Shown: positions 28,031 to 37,547, counted from the stretch's first letter. The stretch: 64,000 nucleotides of DNA from Desulfoluna sp. (GCF_030145185.1 NZ_JAQYWB010000005.1:52930-116929); one strand, 5' to 3'. Numbers and translations: made by a program. Notes: generated by a model from the letters alone, not told the origin.

Positions 28031-29143
28031 ATGACCCCCACGCCGTACCGAATGAACGTTCTGATTGTGGACGACATGCCCACCAACATCAAAATTCTCG
28101 GTGAAACCCTCAGAAGAGACTATGACATCAGCTTCGCCCGAAGCGGTTCCAAGGCATTGGAAATGATTGACGACCATTGCCCGGACCTGATCCTTCTCGA
28201 TATCATGATGCCAGGCATTGATGGATATGAGGTCCTGCGGCGTATTAAGGGAAACCCCGATCACACCCACATCCCCGTCATCTTTATCTCTGCTCGAGAC
28301 GATGAAAAGGATGAAACCTTCGGCTTGGAGCTGGGCGCCGTGGACTACATCACCAAACCCTTTCGACCCGCTGTGGTCAAAGCCCGGGTACGGACCCATA
28401 TGGAGCTTAAGATGCACCGGGACCGCCTGAACACACTGGTCCATGACCGGACCCGGCAATTGATCCACTCCGATCGCCTCGCCACCCTGGGCACCCTCTC
28501 CGCCGCCATCGCCCATGAGGTGAAAAACCCGCTGCACTACGTTGTGGGAAACGCCGAGATGATCATGGATGACATCCTGAATGGAGACATGGTCTCCATC
28601 CAGGAGCGCACGGTCAATATTGTCAAAGGCGCCAAACGAATCAATGCGCTCACCGACCGACTCAAAGGCTATTCCAAAAAGAGGGTCCAATCCTACGTCC
28701 CCACCCCCTTAAACACTATCATTGACGACGCCCTGGAGATGCTCCGGTACCGACTTTTAAAATACGACGTCGAAATCAATACCTCCGGTGTGGACAAAGA
28801 GTTGACGGTTTTCTGCGACCCTCACCAGATATCCCAGGTCTTCGTCAACCTCATCAACAACTCCACCGAAGTCCTCACCCACGGCTCCGGAAAAATTCTC
28901 ATCCAGGCTCAAAAACAAGACGACATAGCCTGGGTCACCCTTGCGGATAACGGCCCCGGCATTCCTCAAGACAAAATTGACACCATCTTCGAGCCCTTCT
29001 TTACCGAAAAATCCGACGATACAGGCACCGGCCTGGGCCTCTTTATTACCCGACACATCCTCGCGCGGCACGGTCGGGACATTCATCTCTCGAGAACCGA
29101 TGCCTCGGGCTCTGAGTTCACCTTCACCCTTCCTTTAAATTAA
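28031..29143 (+). CDS. Receiver domain-histidine kinase fusion
   Basis: A 370-residue cytoplasmic signalling protein. The N-terminal receiver has the acidic pair Asp14-Asp15, phosphoacceptor Asp57 (LLDIMMPG) and Lys109 (ITKPF). Residues 125-150 are a helical linker, followed by a HisKA domain with His162 in AHEVKNPLH and an HATPase (NLINNSTEV, ADNGPGIPQDKI, GTGLGLFI). It has no membrane segment, so its input is phosphorylation of its own receiver. It ends seven bases before a sensor kinase gene, which suggests a phosphorelay between the two. Confidence 0.92.
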   Translation: MTPTPYRMNVLIVDDMPTNIKILGETLRRDYDISFARSGSKALEMIDDHCPDLILLDIMMPGIDGYEVLRRIKGNPDHTHIPVIFISARDDEKDETFGLELGAVDYITKPFRPAVVKARVRTHMELKMHRDRLNTLVHDRTRQLIHSDRLATLGTLSAAIAHEVKNPLHYVVGNAEMIMDDILNGDMVSIQERTVNIVKGAKRINALTDRLKGYSKKRVQSYVPTPLNTIIDDALEMLRYRLLKYDVEINTSGVDKELTVFCDPHQISQVFVNLINNSTEVLTHGSGKILIQAQKQDDIAWVTLADNGPGIPQDKIDTIFEPFFTEKSDDTGTGLGLFITRHILARHGRDIHLSRTDASGSEFTFTLPLN

Positions 29144-29150
29144 TCACCCC

Positions 29151-32100
29151 ATGAAAAAACGCTGGACCATCTCGGGAACCTACTTCTCCTTTATGATGCT
29201 CCTTATGGTCTGCACACTCACAGGCCTTGGAGGCCTCTGGGTTGCGGAAGAACTCAACCAGTACAAGAAGGATTCCCATCAGATACGATCACAGTTCATG
29301 GCGTCTCGACGAACAACTCTCGTTCACCTGACCGATCAGATCGAAACCTCCCTTCAAAGGGATATCGCCCTGGCTGAACGTATTTTTAAGCAACAGCTTA
29401 AGGAACGGGTCCTGGAAGCCGCCTCACTTCTTCTGGCCATCCACTCAGAGAACCAGACGGGCCTGCCCCTTGAGACACGCCATGCCCTCATGAAAAATGC
29501 CCTGCGCAACACTCGCTACTCGGAGCATCGCCGTTTCTTCTTCGCCTTAAGCGCCGACGGAGCCCTTCTGTTCAACTCAATCCGACCGGAACTCGACGGC
29601 ACCCCCTTTGATCATCTCGCCCATCAAGAAGAATTCCCCATCGCCCGTCAGATCGTCGACCTGGCCATGAATCACGGGGAAGGGTATCTCACCTACCGCT
29701 ACCCCAAACCCACGCAAGCCCAGGGGCCGCTGTACCCGAAGACCTCCTATATTCGGCTTATCAAACCCCTGGGATGGATTGTCGGTACCGGCTACTACCA
29801 CGATGATTTTTATCAAAGGCTTCAAAAACGACTGATTCAGGAGCTGCACCCGCTGATAAACACAAACGGTGACCGCATCTTCATCTTTTCAGACAAAGGA
29901 AAGTTGCTGATCGGCCCCTCCTGTCCCGAAATGGATGCAGCATCTCTGTCAATCTCCGGCCCCGGCAAGGCAGGACAATTCATCGACTATGCGTCCCCCT
30001 TAAAGGGCACCCCTTTCCTTGCCTACATGCGTCCTTTTCCCCAATGGGGATGGACGATCGTAGCCTCCGCAGACACCCTTGCCATGGACCGGGCCATCCT
30101 GCGCAAACAGGAGGCCTTGAAAAAACGAATTCGCGATCACCTCCTGTATGTCCTGCTCATCCTCTGCACTGCCATCACCATTACTGCCCTCGCCTCGGGC
30201 CTCTTCGCGAGACACCTGGCTCGGTCCTTTGCTTTTTTCAGCGCCTTTTTCAAAAAAGCCTCCCTTGATTTCACCACGATTGATCCGGCAAAGCTCTTCT
30301 TCTCCGAATTCAAAAGCCTGGCCGATGCCGCCAATCGCATGATCTTAAAACGAAAACTTACAGAAACCGCGCTACGGGAAAATGAAGAAAAATACAAAGC
30401 CTTGGTGGACAACACTCTGCAAGGCGTTATCATTATTCAAAATCGCTGCATTGTGTTTGCCAATGCCGCCTGCACCACCATCTCCGGCCTTCCCCACGAA
30501 GACATCATTCATGCGGAAGACGAGACCCTTCGGCAATGGACCCACCCAGACGACATAGATCCTGTCTGGGCCTGCTTCGAGACGGTCTTTGAAAACCCCG
30601 ACAGCCCCCCCATGACCTGGACATACCGCGTGATCAAAGGCTGCGGAGCCATCGCCTGGGTGGAAATCACCGTCAGCCATCTCTGGTATCTGGGGCATCC
30701 CGCCGCCTTGTGCACCCTCAGTGACATCACCCGGCGCAAAGCCTCAGAAATTGAACTGGCGGGTTATCGAGAACAACTGGAGGAGAAGGTCGCTGAAAAG
30801 ACGCGGGAACTCACCGAAGCCAAAAACCTGGCGGAGACGGCCCTTGAAGTAAAAAGCCGATTCCTCGCCAACATCAGCCACGAAATTAAAACCCCCATGA
30901 ACGCCATCATGGGGGTTGCCGAACTTCTCGAAGCCGAGGGACTCACCGACAAGCAACAGAATTACATCGATATTATGGGCCGCTCCTCACGGGCCCTCTT
31001 GACGCTCATCAACGATATTCTTGATTTTTCACGAGCCAAATCAGGGAAAATCACGCCCGAAATGATCTCCTTCAACTATCTGGAGCTGATGGAAGAGGTA
31101 GCCGATATTTTCACCCCCCAAGCCGAAGAAAAAGGGCTGGCCCTTGTGATCGATATCGACCCCGAGCTGCCCCCCGCCATCACAGGAGACCCCTTGCGCA
31201 TCCGTCAGGTTCTCGTAAACCTCACCGCCAACGCCATCAAATTCACCCATTCAGGAAGTGTGACCCTGGCCTGCCGTGTGGTCAAAAAAAGGGATCAAAC
31301 CATCACCTTCCAAACCCTGACCCAAGACACAGGGATCGGCATCGATTTCAAAAAGCTTCCTCACGGAGACGCTCGCAGCCTATTTGAGCCCTTCAGCCAA
31401 GCCGACAGCTCCACCACACGAAAGTATGGGGGCACCGGCCTGGGGCTGGCTATATGCCAGAACATCATCGCCCTTCTCGGGGGAGAGCTGACAGTACAAA
31501 GCAGCCTGGGCCAAGGGAGCCTCTTCTCCTTCCATCTCACCACGCCCTGGGACACCAGCAAGCGACGCCCCAGACTCAACATCACGGGCAGCGCAGTCCT
31601 TGTGGGGCCGCCCTGCCCGGAAGAGACGACGATCCGTCAGACCCTGCAATGGTTCGGGTTTACCGTGGAACGCATCCCAGAAGAAGCATGGACGCCATCG
31701 GCTCCCGCAAGATGGACACTCGCCTTCTGGCTGCTCCCCCGCGATGAGATGGACGTACCCGGCCAGCCGATCATCCCGGACTGGCCCAAGGGTCTCAAGA
31801 AAACGTTCGCGGTATGCCCTGGCCCCCTGTTCGATACCACCCGCTCCCTGCTCAAAGATCATGCCGATCTGGTTCTGCTCAAAACGCCTTTAAAACCCAG
31901 CCAACTGAACCGACGCCTTTCAGAGGTCCAAACCTGTCTTGTCCAGGAGGAAACGCCCCCCCAAGAAAGCGGCCAGAAGATCCCTGCCCCTTCATCGGCC
32001 GCCCTGACCGAGCTGGCCCAAACCCTGGCGCTGCTTCGCGAGAAACTCTCGGAAAACAAGTTCGATACAGACCTGGAAATTGAACAACTCAAAGCAGTGC

Positions 32101-32237
32101 TCCCCCCTGAAGCGGAAGCACTGATCGAGGATCTCGCCTACAACATCGAAAACTTTAATTACTACTCGGCCCTTGTCACACTGAAAAAAATCACCGCCTC
32201 CTGTACCGGATGTTCACCCCTCAGCACTGACAATTAA
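29151..32237 (+). CDS. Cache-PAS sensor histidine kinase with degenerate C-terminal receiver
   Basis: A 1028-residue membrane sensor. Helix 1 at about 8-30, a large periplasmic Cache-type sensor (about 35-325, including TSYIRLIKPLGWIVGTGYYHDDFY), and helix 2 at about 331-352. Then a PAS domain (about 400-525), coiled coil, HisKA with His577 (SHEIKTPMNAIMG), and HATPase with GGTGLGLAI near 760. The following 130 residues have receiver-like spacing but lack the phosphoacceptor Asp pattern. A Glu/Leu-rich helical domain closes the protein (LREKLSENKFDTDLEIEQL). The ligand is unknown. Loss of its own receiver fits phosphate transfer to the neighbouring receiver-kinase. Confidence 0.9.
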   Translation: MKKRWTISGTYFSFMMLLMVCTLTGLGGLWVAEELNQYKKDSHQIRSQFMASRRTTLVHLTDQIETSLQRDIALAERIFKQQLKERVLEAASLLLAIHSENQTGLPLETRHALMKNALRNTRYSEHRRFFFALSADGALLFNSIRPELDGTPFDHLAHQEEFPIARQIVDLAMNHGEGYLTYRYPKPTQAQGPLYPKTSYIRLIKPLGWIVGTGYYHDDFYQRLQKRLIQELHPLINTNGDRIFIFSDKGKLLIGPSCPEMDAASLSISGPGKAGQFIDYASPLKGTPFLAYMRPFPQWGWTIVASADTLAMDRAILRKQEALKKRIRDHLLYVLLILCTAITITALASGLFARHLARSFAFFSAFFKKASLDFTTIDPAKLFFSEFKSLADAANRMILKRKLTETALRENEEKYKALVDNTLQGVIIIQNRCIVFANAACTTISGLPHEDIIHAEDETLRQWTHPDDIDPVWACFETVFENPDSPPMTWTYRVIKGCGAIAWVEITVSHLWYLGHPAALCTLSDITRRKASEIELAGYREQLEEKVAEKTRELTEAKNLAETALEVKSRFLANISHEIKTPMNAIMGVAELLEAEGLTDKQQNYIDIMGRSSRALLTLINDILDFSRAKSGKITPEMISFNYLELMEEVADIFTPQAEEKGLALVIDIDPELPPAITGDPLRIRQVLVNLTANAIKFTHSGSVTLACRVVKKRDQTITFQTLTQDTGIGIDFKKLPHGDARSLFEPFSQADSSTTRKYGGTGLGLAICQNIIALLGGELTVQSSLGQGSLFSFHLTTPWDTSKRRPRLNITGSAVLVGPPCPEETTIRQTLQWFGFTVERIPEEAWTPSAPARWTLAFWLLPRDEMDVPGQPIIPDWPKGLKKTFAVCPGPLFDTTRSLLKDHADLVLLKTPLKPSQLNRRLSEVQTCLVQEETPPQESGQKIPAPSSAALTELAQTLALLREKLSENKFDTDLEIEQLKAVLPPEAEALIEDLAYNIENFNYYSALVTLKKITASCTGCSPLSTDN

Positions 32238-32239
32238 TC

Positions 32240-32633
32240 ATGACCCAACAGGCCATCAACCCTCGGTTTTCCTTCGACCACCACGTACAAATCAACGAGG
32301 AGGGTCCCCTCAACGCGTGAGAAGACCCTCCCTGTCCGTCGATGCGACATCGATTTTAACGGGCATGCGAACAACAGCCTCTATGCAGAATGCATGATGG
32401 AAGGGATTTCAGATGCGTTTTATGAACGGTTCAGGCCTGTTAAGGCAGAAATCGTTTTAAAGGAAGACGTCTTTTACGGGGAAGAGAGGGTGATAAGAAC
32501 CGACGAGGAAAAAAATCAAAAGGAACCGACAACCCGTCACAGCCTGATCTCTCGGCCCCAGGAGAAGGAAGTCGCCAGAGCAAGGATCCTCTGGAAAAAA
32601 AGAGGGCGGTCAAAAGGTTCACACCACCCGTAA
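32240..32633 (+). pseudogene. Decayed acyl-ACP thioesterase gene
   Basis: Two pieces in different frames look like the ends of one acyl-ACP thioesterase. From ATG 32240 a 26-residue N-terminal piece (FSFDHHVQINEEGPL) ends in TGA at 32318-32320. From about 32322 another frame gives the C-terminal half: LPVRRCDIDFNGHANNSLYAE, the thioesterase 'DID-NGH-NN' active-site segment with the catalytic Asn/His region, then DVFYGEERV and HSLISRPQEKEVARARILWKK. Intact enzymes are about 240-280 residues, so roughly 110 residues in the middle are deleted. It would have terminated fatty-acid synthesis by releasing free fatty acids. Confidence 0.65.
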
Positions 32634-32690
32634 CGGGAAAGGCGAAAAGACCTCTATTTCAGATAATAACCGGTGCCCGTCTGGCCGTGA

Positions 32691-32966
32691 TCAATCTTTT
32701 TTCAATCCACTGAGAAGAATGAGCAAAAGCCCCACGCCAAAGCAATAGAGATACAAAGGGGCTCCAACCATCCAGGTAACGGCAGATTGCAATCCCGAGC
32801 TCGAAATCGTTTCGATCCATGTCAAACGATCCGGATCGAGCAACACGTTAAGGCTGTAATTGAAGCGTTCCGGGTCACCGGGCATCAAGCGAGCCAGGCC
32901 TTTCATGACCAGTAAAAACAGGCCGACCATCATCGCTACACTACCCCAAAAAAAGGATCTGTTCAT
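32691..32966 (-). CDS. Small membrane protein, two helices
   Basis: No recognised family. From ATG 32966 (GGAG seven bases upstream) it has 91 residues: helix 1 SVAMMVGLFLLVMKGLARLM (about 8-27), a polar middle, and helix 2 APLYLYCFGVGLLLILLSGL (about 68-87), ending LKKD. Two upstream alternatives (ATG 32978, TTG 33005) have no ribosome site. Same direction as the gene at 33077-33406 but 110 bases away. Confidence 0.6.
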   Translation of the reverse strand: MNRSFFWGSVAMMVGLFLLVMKGLARLMPGDPERFNYSLNVLLDPDRLTWIETISSSGLQSAVTWMVGAPLYLYCFGVGLLLILLSGLKKD

Positions 32967-33076
32967 GACCGTCTCCATCGCTGCAAAATAAGATTTATAA
33001 GACAAAGCTTAAGACCTGTATCCCGGCTGAATCCGTGAAGTCAAGAGCACAACACCTCCCCTGCACCGGCAGCCCC

Positions 33077-33406
33077 CTACCAGGGCAGCTGCACAGGATA
33101 AAGCTCATGAATCAGCTCCCGGTAGGCCTCAGAGCCCTGATAGTAAAACTGTGCCAGCACCACCAACCGCATACCAGCAGCCACCACAGCATGAATCATT
33201 TCATGGGATGACATACCTCTCTTTTCGAGCATTTGGCGCTCTAAGGTCAACCTTTTTTTAAGGGCCATCTTCAAAATAGAGTCGGGAAGTCGCCGCCACA
33301 CAGAGTAATCCCGGTTAAAATCCTCCATATCCTCCTTGAGGAGGAATTCACCCAAAGCCTCCACATCGACAATTTCCTGGTCCATAAAGGGTTGCAGTCG
33401 TCTCAT
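33077..33406 (-). CDS. Conserved-looking hypothetical protein, helical
   Basis: A 109-residue protein with an excellent ribosome site (AGGGGGAGA before ATG 33406). It is mostly helical and charged in the first 65 residues (DVEALGEFLLKEDMEDFNRD), then has a mildly hydrophobic helix (MIHAVVAAGMRLVVLAQFYY) and ends YPVQLPW. No motif of known function was recognised. Divergent from the MFS transporter gene. Confidence 0.65.
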   Translation of the reverse strand: MRRLQPFMDQEIVDVEALGEFLLKEDMEDFNRDYSVWRRLPDSILKMALKKRLTLERQMLEKRGMSSHEMIHAVVAAGMRLVVLAQFYYQGSEAYRELIHELYPVQLPW

Positions 33407-33528
33407 CTCTCCCCCTGTCGGGACGAAGCCCTTACGCGACTCCGTAAGAAAAGGTTGATCTTGCCCCGAAAGAGGCCCTGTGCCATACTTTCATTTTTTT
33501 ATCCTCAAATATTCAAGTGATAGAGGCC

Positions 33529-34713
33529 ATGCCCAAACTTCCGCTGCAGTCCTGGAATCAACCCATGTACCGATTCCTCCTTCTTTTGACCCTCTGCGCC
33601 ACCTTCGGGCTGCAATCCTGGCGTATCCTCTTTGACAACTTCTCCGTTCAGATCATAGGGCTGGATGGCAGCCAGGTTGGAGCCATCCAATCCATCCGTG
33701 AGATCCCAGGTTTCCTGGCACTTCTTGTCATTTATGTCACCCTCATCATGAAAGAACACCGCATCGCCTCCCTCTCCGTCGCACTTCTCGGAATCGGCGT
33801 AGCGGCCACGGGATGGTTCCCCCAGTTCTATGGCCTCGCCCTCTGCACCCTGATCATGAGTTTCGGATTTCACTATTTTGAAACGGTCAACCAATCCCTC
33901 ACCCTGCAATACTTTGACCGAACGACCGCCCCTCTGGTACTGGGCCGGCTTCGAAGCTACGGGGCTGCCGCCAGCATTGGGGCCAGCCTCCTCTTCTTCT
34001 TTGCCTCCCCGTACCTCAGCTTCCAAAACATGTTCGCCGTCAGCGGTGGGGCCATCACCCTACTTGGGCTCTGCACTCTTTTTCAACAACCCACCAGCCA
34101 CACCGCCGTCCCACAACACAAAAAAGCGATCTTTCGAAAACGCTACGGGCTCTTCTACTTTCTCACCTTCATGGCCGGTGCCCGACGGCAGATCTTCGTC
34201 GCCTTTTCCGTCTATCTTCTGGTCCAGCGATTTCATTTCTCCGTCCAGGAGATCGCCATGCTGTTTCTCTTCAACAACCTGGTCAACTACTTCATCAGCC
34301 CTCTGATTGGACGGGCCATCAATCGATACGGCGAACGACGACTCCTCTCCCTGGAGTACTTCAGCCTCATCTTCATCTTCATCGCCTACGCCTATGCCGA
34401 ATCACGGGTTCTGGTGGCATGTCTCTACATCCTGGATCATGTCTTTTTCAATTTTGCCATGGCCATCAAAACCTTCTTCCAAAAGATTGCCGAGCCCCAG
34501 GACATCGCCCCGAGCATGGCTGCCGGATTCACCATCAACCATATTGCCGCCGTGGCCCTGCCCGTGATCGGGGGCATGCTCTGGATGGTCGACTATCGCA
34601 TTCCTTTTTTTGCGGGAGCCGTCATGGCCTGTATATCGTTGGTTGCGGTTCAAAAGATACCCGACCCACCGAAGCGAAACGATGGACCCGTCGCCTCAGA
34701 CGACCAGGGTTAA
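33529..34713 (+). CDS. MFS-family transporter
   Basis: A 394-residue inner-membrane carrier with about twelve hydrophobic helices. The halves are separated by a basic central loop (PQHKKAIFRKRYG, near 200-212), as in the major facilitator superfamily, and the second half has GRAINRYGERRLLSLE resembling the cytoplasmic loop signature. Start ATG 33529 is chosen with AGAGG just upstream; a GTG at 33517 is also in frame. The substrate cannot be inferred from sequence or neighbours. Confidence 0.85.
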   Translation: MPKLPLQSWNQPMYRFLLLLTLCATFGLQSWRILFDNFSVQIIGLDGSQVGAIQSIREIPGFLALLVIYVTLIMKEHRIASLSVALLGIGVAATGWFPQFYGLALCTLIMSFGFHYFETVNQSLTLQYFDRTTAPLVLGRLRSYGAAASIGASLLFFFASPYLSFQNMFAVSGGAITLLGLCTLFQQPTSHTAVPQHKKAIFRKRYGLFYFLTFMAGARRQIFVAFSVYLLVQRFHFSVQEIAMLFLFNNLVNYFISPLIGRAINRYGERRLLSLEYFSLIFIFIAYAYAESRVLVACLYILDHVFFNFAMAIKTFFQKIAEPQDIAPSMAAGFTINHIAAVALPVIGGMLWMVDYRIPFFAGAVMACISLVAVQKIPDPPKRNDGPVASDDQG

Positions 34714-34788
34714 GACACCTCAGGGAGGGGCTGAATCAGCGAGGGGGACGAAAAGCGGCCACGCCATACAGGCGTGACCGCATGCAGC

Positions 34789-36402
34789 TTACCCTTCTTT
34801 GGCGGGCAGATATCCGTTCTGGATAGAGGCATTTTGCAAGGTCCCGATGTTTTCCATGTAGCGGGCGGCATCCTCAAAGGACACGATGCCCCGGGAATAA
34901 AGGTCCGCCAGGGCAAAATCCATGGGAATAAACTCGTCGGAAGCCGTCTGCATCTGCGTACGGATCATGTGGGTCTTCTCTTCACGAATCAAGTTCTTCA
35001 TGCGGTAACTGTTGATAAACTTCTCCACCGCCAGCACCAGCCCCTTGCCGTCTTTCCGCGGAATCAGACGCTGGGAGATCGTGCAGAGCAGAGAGGCAGC
35101 CAAAAGGGAACGGGTCAAATTCTGCTGGTGTGAGGGAAACATGTTGATCACCCGTTCGATAATACCCGTCGAGTTGTCGGCGTGAACCGTGCTGATCACC
35201 AGATGACCGGTATGAGCGGCGCGAAGGGCAATCTCAAAGCTCTCTTTATCCCGCATCTCGCCGATCACAATGACGTCCGGTGACTGCCTGAAAATACTCC
35301 GCAACCCATTATAAAAGGTGTCACAGTCGCGACCGACCTCACGCTGATTCACGTTGCACTTCTTGTGTTTGTGGAGATACTCCACCGGGTCTTCCAGGCT
35401 GATGATGTTGCACCGGCGATTGTCGTTGATTATATCGACCATCTTGGACAGGGTGGTCGACTTGCCGTGCCCTGCCGGCCCGCACACCATGATCAAGCCC
35501 TGGGGTTTCAAAGCGAAGTCATGAATCCAGTCTGGAAGGTTCAGGGCCTCCATGCTGGGCAGCACCTCAGGCAACCCCCGGAAGGCGATGGACACCGTGT
35601 TGCGCTGTTTGTAAAAAGCGATGCGAAAGCGTCCGACCTCCTTGACGTTAAGCGCCATCTCAAAATCATTGTCTTTTTGAAAGAGCCCCCACTGTTCATC
35701 ACTTAAGAGCTCCCGTGCATACTTTTCACAATCGACGGGTGAGAGTACCCCCATGGGCATTCGCTTGAGCTTGTTGCTGATTTTAAGGGAGGGAGGGGCA
35801 CCGGCCGAAAGAAACATGTCACTGGAACCCTGCTTCACCATCTCCTCCAGGAGGTTTTTCAACTTGGGTGCCTTTTCAATACGAAGGCTCAAGGCCTCAG
35901 CCGTCCGCCGAATCACCTCTCCAGAGATGCCGCCCCCGTAGCCACCGGCAAGTGACTGAAGGGCCGCTTCCATCATAAAGCTAGGCGTCACCACGGGCTT
36001 GATCTTCATGCCCAGGGAAAATCCGAGGTCATTAAGGGTGACAAAATCCTGGGGTGCCACCATGGCCAGAACGAGCTCATGCCCTTCCACACGCACCGGC
36101 ATGACCCGTAAATCACGCATCTTCTCCAGCGGAATGAGGTCGAGAACATGCTGGGAGATATTGATGCTGAAAAGATTGACCGGCTTCACCTCAAAATGCT
36201 TGCCGAGGAACTTCAGAAGATCATCCACACCGATATATCCCATATCGATAAGAATCGACCCCAACTGCCCCCCGTCATGCATCTGGCGTTTCAGGGCGGT
36301 TTCCAACTGCTCTTCACTGATGTAGCCATATTCCATCATCAGTTCGCCAAGGCGATGCTTTCGCCCCGGGACACTTTGCGCCCCGTTCTTCTCTTTGGCC
36401 AT
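34789..36402 (-). CDS. MshEN-PilT type pilus/secretion ATPase
   Basis: A 537-residue cytoplasmic ATPase joining two modules. Residues 1-160 form an MshEN/GspE N-terminal domain (LGELMMEYGYISEEQLETALKRQ, LGSILIDMGYI), which in relatives binds cyclic di-GMP. Residues 180-537 are a PilT/PilU retraction-type motor: Walker A variant GPAGHGKST (about 306-314), Asp box ISLEDPVEYL, Walker B VIVIGEMRD, and His box HLVISTVHAD. It lacks the zinc-binding tetracysteine of GspE/PilB. GGAGG precedes the start. No other pilus gene is adjacent, so it is an orphan motor. Confidence 0.9.
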   Translation of the reverse strand: MAKEKNGAQSVPGRKHRLGELMMEYGYISEEQLETALKRQMHDGGQLGSILIDMGYIGVDDLLKFLGKHFEVKPVNLFSINISQHVLDLIPLEKMRDLRVMPVRVEGHELVLAMVAPQDFVTLNDLGFSLGMKIKPVVTPSFMMEAALQSLAGGYGGGISGEVIRRTAEALSLRIEKAPKLKNLLEEMVKQGSSDMFLSAGAPPSLKISNKLKRMPMGVLSPVDCEKYARELLSDEQWGLFQKDNDFEMALNVKEVGRFRIAFYKQRNTVSIAFRGLPEVLPSMEALNLPDWIHDFALKPQGLIMVCGPAGHGKSTTLSKMVDIINDNRRCNIISLEDPVEYLHKHKKCNVNQREVGRDCDTFYNGLRSIFRQSPDVIVIGEMRDKESFEIALRAAHTGHLVISTVHADNSTGIIERVINMFPSHQQNLTRSLLAASLLCTISQRLIPRKDGKGLVLAVEKFINSYRMKNLIREEKTHMIRTQMQTASDEFIPMDFALADLYSRGIVSFEDAARYMENIGTLQNASIQNGYLPAKEG

Positions 36403-36615
36403 CGTGATGCCTCCTTCCGCTTGGACAGTTCCCGTTCATTGGATCCAAAATTGCCACATACCCCGCGGGACCCATCCCGCATGCGTTCGCACATTACCCC
36501 AAATCCATAAACTGATTTTCGCAAAGGTTCAAGGAAATACAATGCCGTGTTAAGCCATCAAACTCAAAGCGTTTCTCTCCCGGGCACACCGCCTGATACC
36601 CTCCGGCGATGCCTC

Positions 36616-36866
36616 TATCCCGGATATTTCATGAGAAAACAATCAGGACTAAGGAATAACCCGTCATTACAGTTCTTTGCAGTAATATTTTCAGCCGTTT
36701 CAAAAACGCAAAATGTAATCCACGGTATTCTGTTTGATTTTCTCACCCTTCGGGCGAGCCGGGTGCACTCATCTGCCGCGTTATCAGAGCCTTGAGGTAA
36801 ACCACTACATCTTCAGCTCTGATGCCTTGCATATGAGCGCGCCCAACTCGTGAAATATCCGGGCTA
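36616..36866 (-). mobile_element. MITE copy A (complete)
   Basis: 251 bp including the flanking TA on both sides. Ends are CCCGGATATTTCATGAG and, inverted, CCCGGATATTTCACGAG. Internal arms at about 36761-36790 and 36817-36844 form an imperfect 30-bp hairpin. There is no transposase. The TA plus the adjoining MITE base form the TAG stop of the gene at 36864-37253. Confidence 0.88.
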
Positions 36867-37253
36867 GGGCTGAGATATTTCATCATCAAGGCTATGGACG
36901 ATTTCAAGAGCCACGGAAACGTCCACGCTGCCCCCGTCATCACCCGCCACTTTCATGGAGGCACGCATCTCGCCCCCTCGGAGATCCTTCACCGTGGCAT
37001 AATATTCCCCCCACTCGGAACGACTCTCTTTTGTGACATCGTTTTGAGAAAACCAGAGAGACATGATCTTCAGCATCCCCCTGGGAAGCCTTTTACGTAT
37101 AGAAAGATGGGTCATGGCCGGAATCCCACCGTCGGGATTTCCCTGATAGTGTCTCTGAGAAGCCACCAGGGTAAAAAGACCGGATATCTCTGGAGGAAGA
37201 CCACGAAGAGCCAGGGTGATACGAAGCTTCTGAGCCGGTGAGCCCTCATTCAT
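36864..37253 (-). CDS. Hypothetical protein flanked by two MITEs
   Basis: A 129-residue protein with no confident family. The central part has IRKRLPRG and ATVKDLRGGEMRA, faintly like the RxxxR and D-x-S-x-x-G motifs of PilZ domains, which would fit the nearby pilus ATPase, but the match is weak. Start ATG 37253 follows an AGGGG site, with an in-frame stop 18 bases upstream. The stop codon TAG is made from the TA target duplication of MITE copy A plus the first MITE base, so the C-terminus may be shortened. A second MITE lies 44 bases upstream. Confidence 0.55.
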   Translation of the reverse strand: MNEGSPAQKLRITLALRGLPPEISGLFTLVASQRHYQGNPDGGIPAMTHLSIRKRLPRGMLKIMSLWFSQNDVTKESRSEWGEYYATVKDLRGGEMRASMKVAGDDGGSVDVSVALEIVHSLDDEISQP

Positions 37254-37297
37254 GGAGACCCCTGAATCGCCCTAGTCGGGCAGATGGCGAGTGAACA

Positions 37298-37547
37298 TAG
37301 CCCGGATATTTCATGAGAAAACAATCAGGGCCAAGGAATAATTCGTCATTACAGTTCTTTGCGGTAATATTTTAGTCGTCCCAAAAATGCAAAATGTAAT
37401 CCACGCTATTCTGTTTGATTTTCTCACCCTTCGGGCGAGCCGGGTGCACTCATCTGCCGCGTTATCAGAGCCTTGAGGTAAACCACTACATCGTCAGCTC
37501 TGATGCCTTGCATATGAGCGCACCCAACTCGTGAAATATCCGGGATA
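37298..37547 (-). mobile_element. MITE copy B (complete)
   Basis: 250 bp with TA at both borders and the same terminal inverted repeats and hairpin as copy A, in the same orientation. Confidence 0.88.

Noticed and set aside
36743..36943. A conserved reading frame inside every MITE copy (…HMQGIRAEDVVVYLKAL…APGSPEG, ending in a stop)
   Set aside because: The frame is open in all five copies, but the few differences between copies all change the amino acid, there is no ribosome site, and the region is the arm-loop-arm of the internal hairpin. Conservation of the hairpin explains it.
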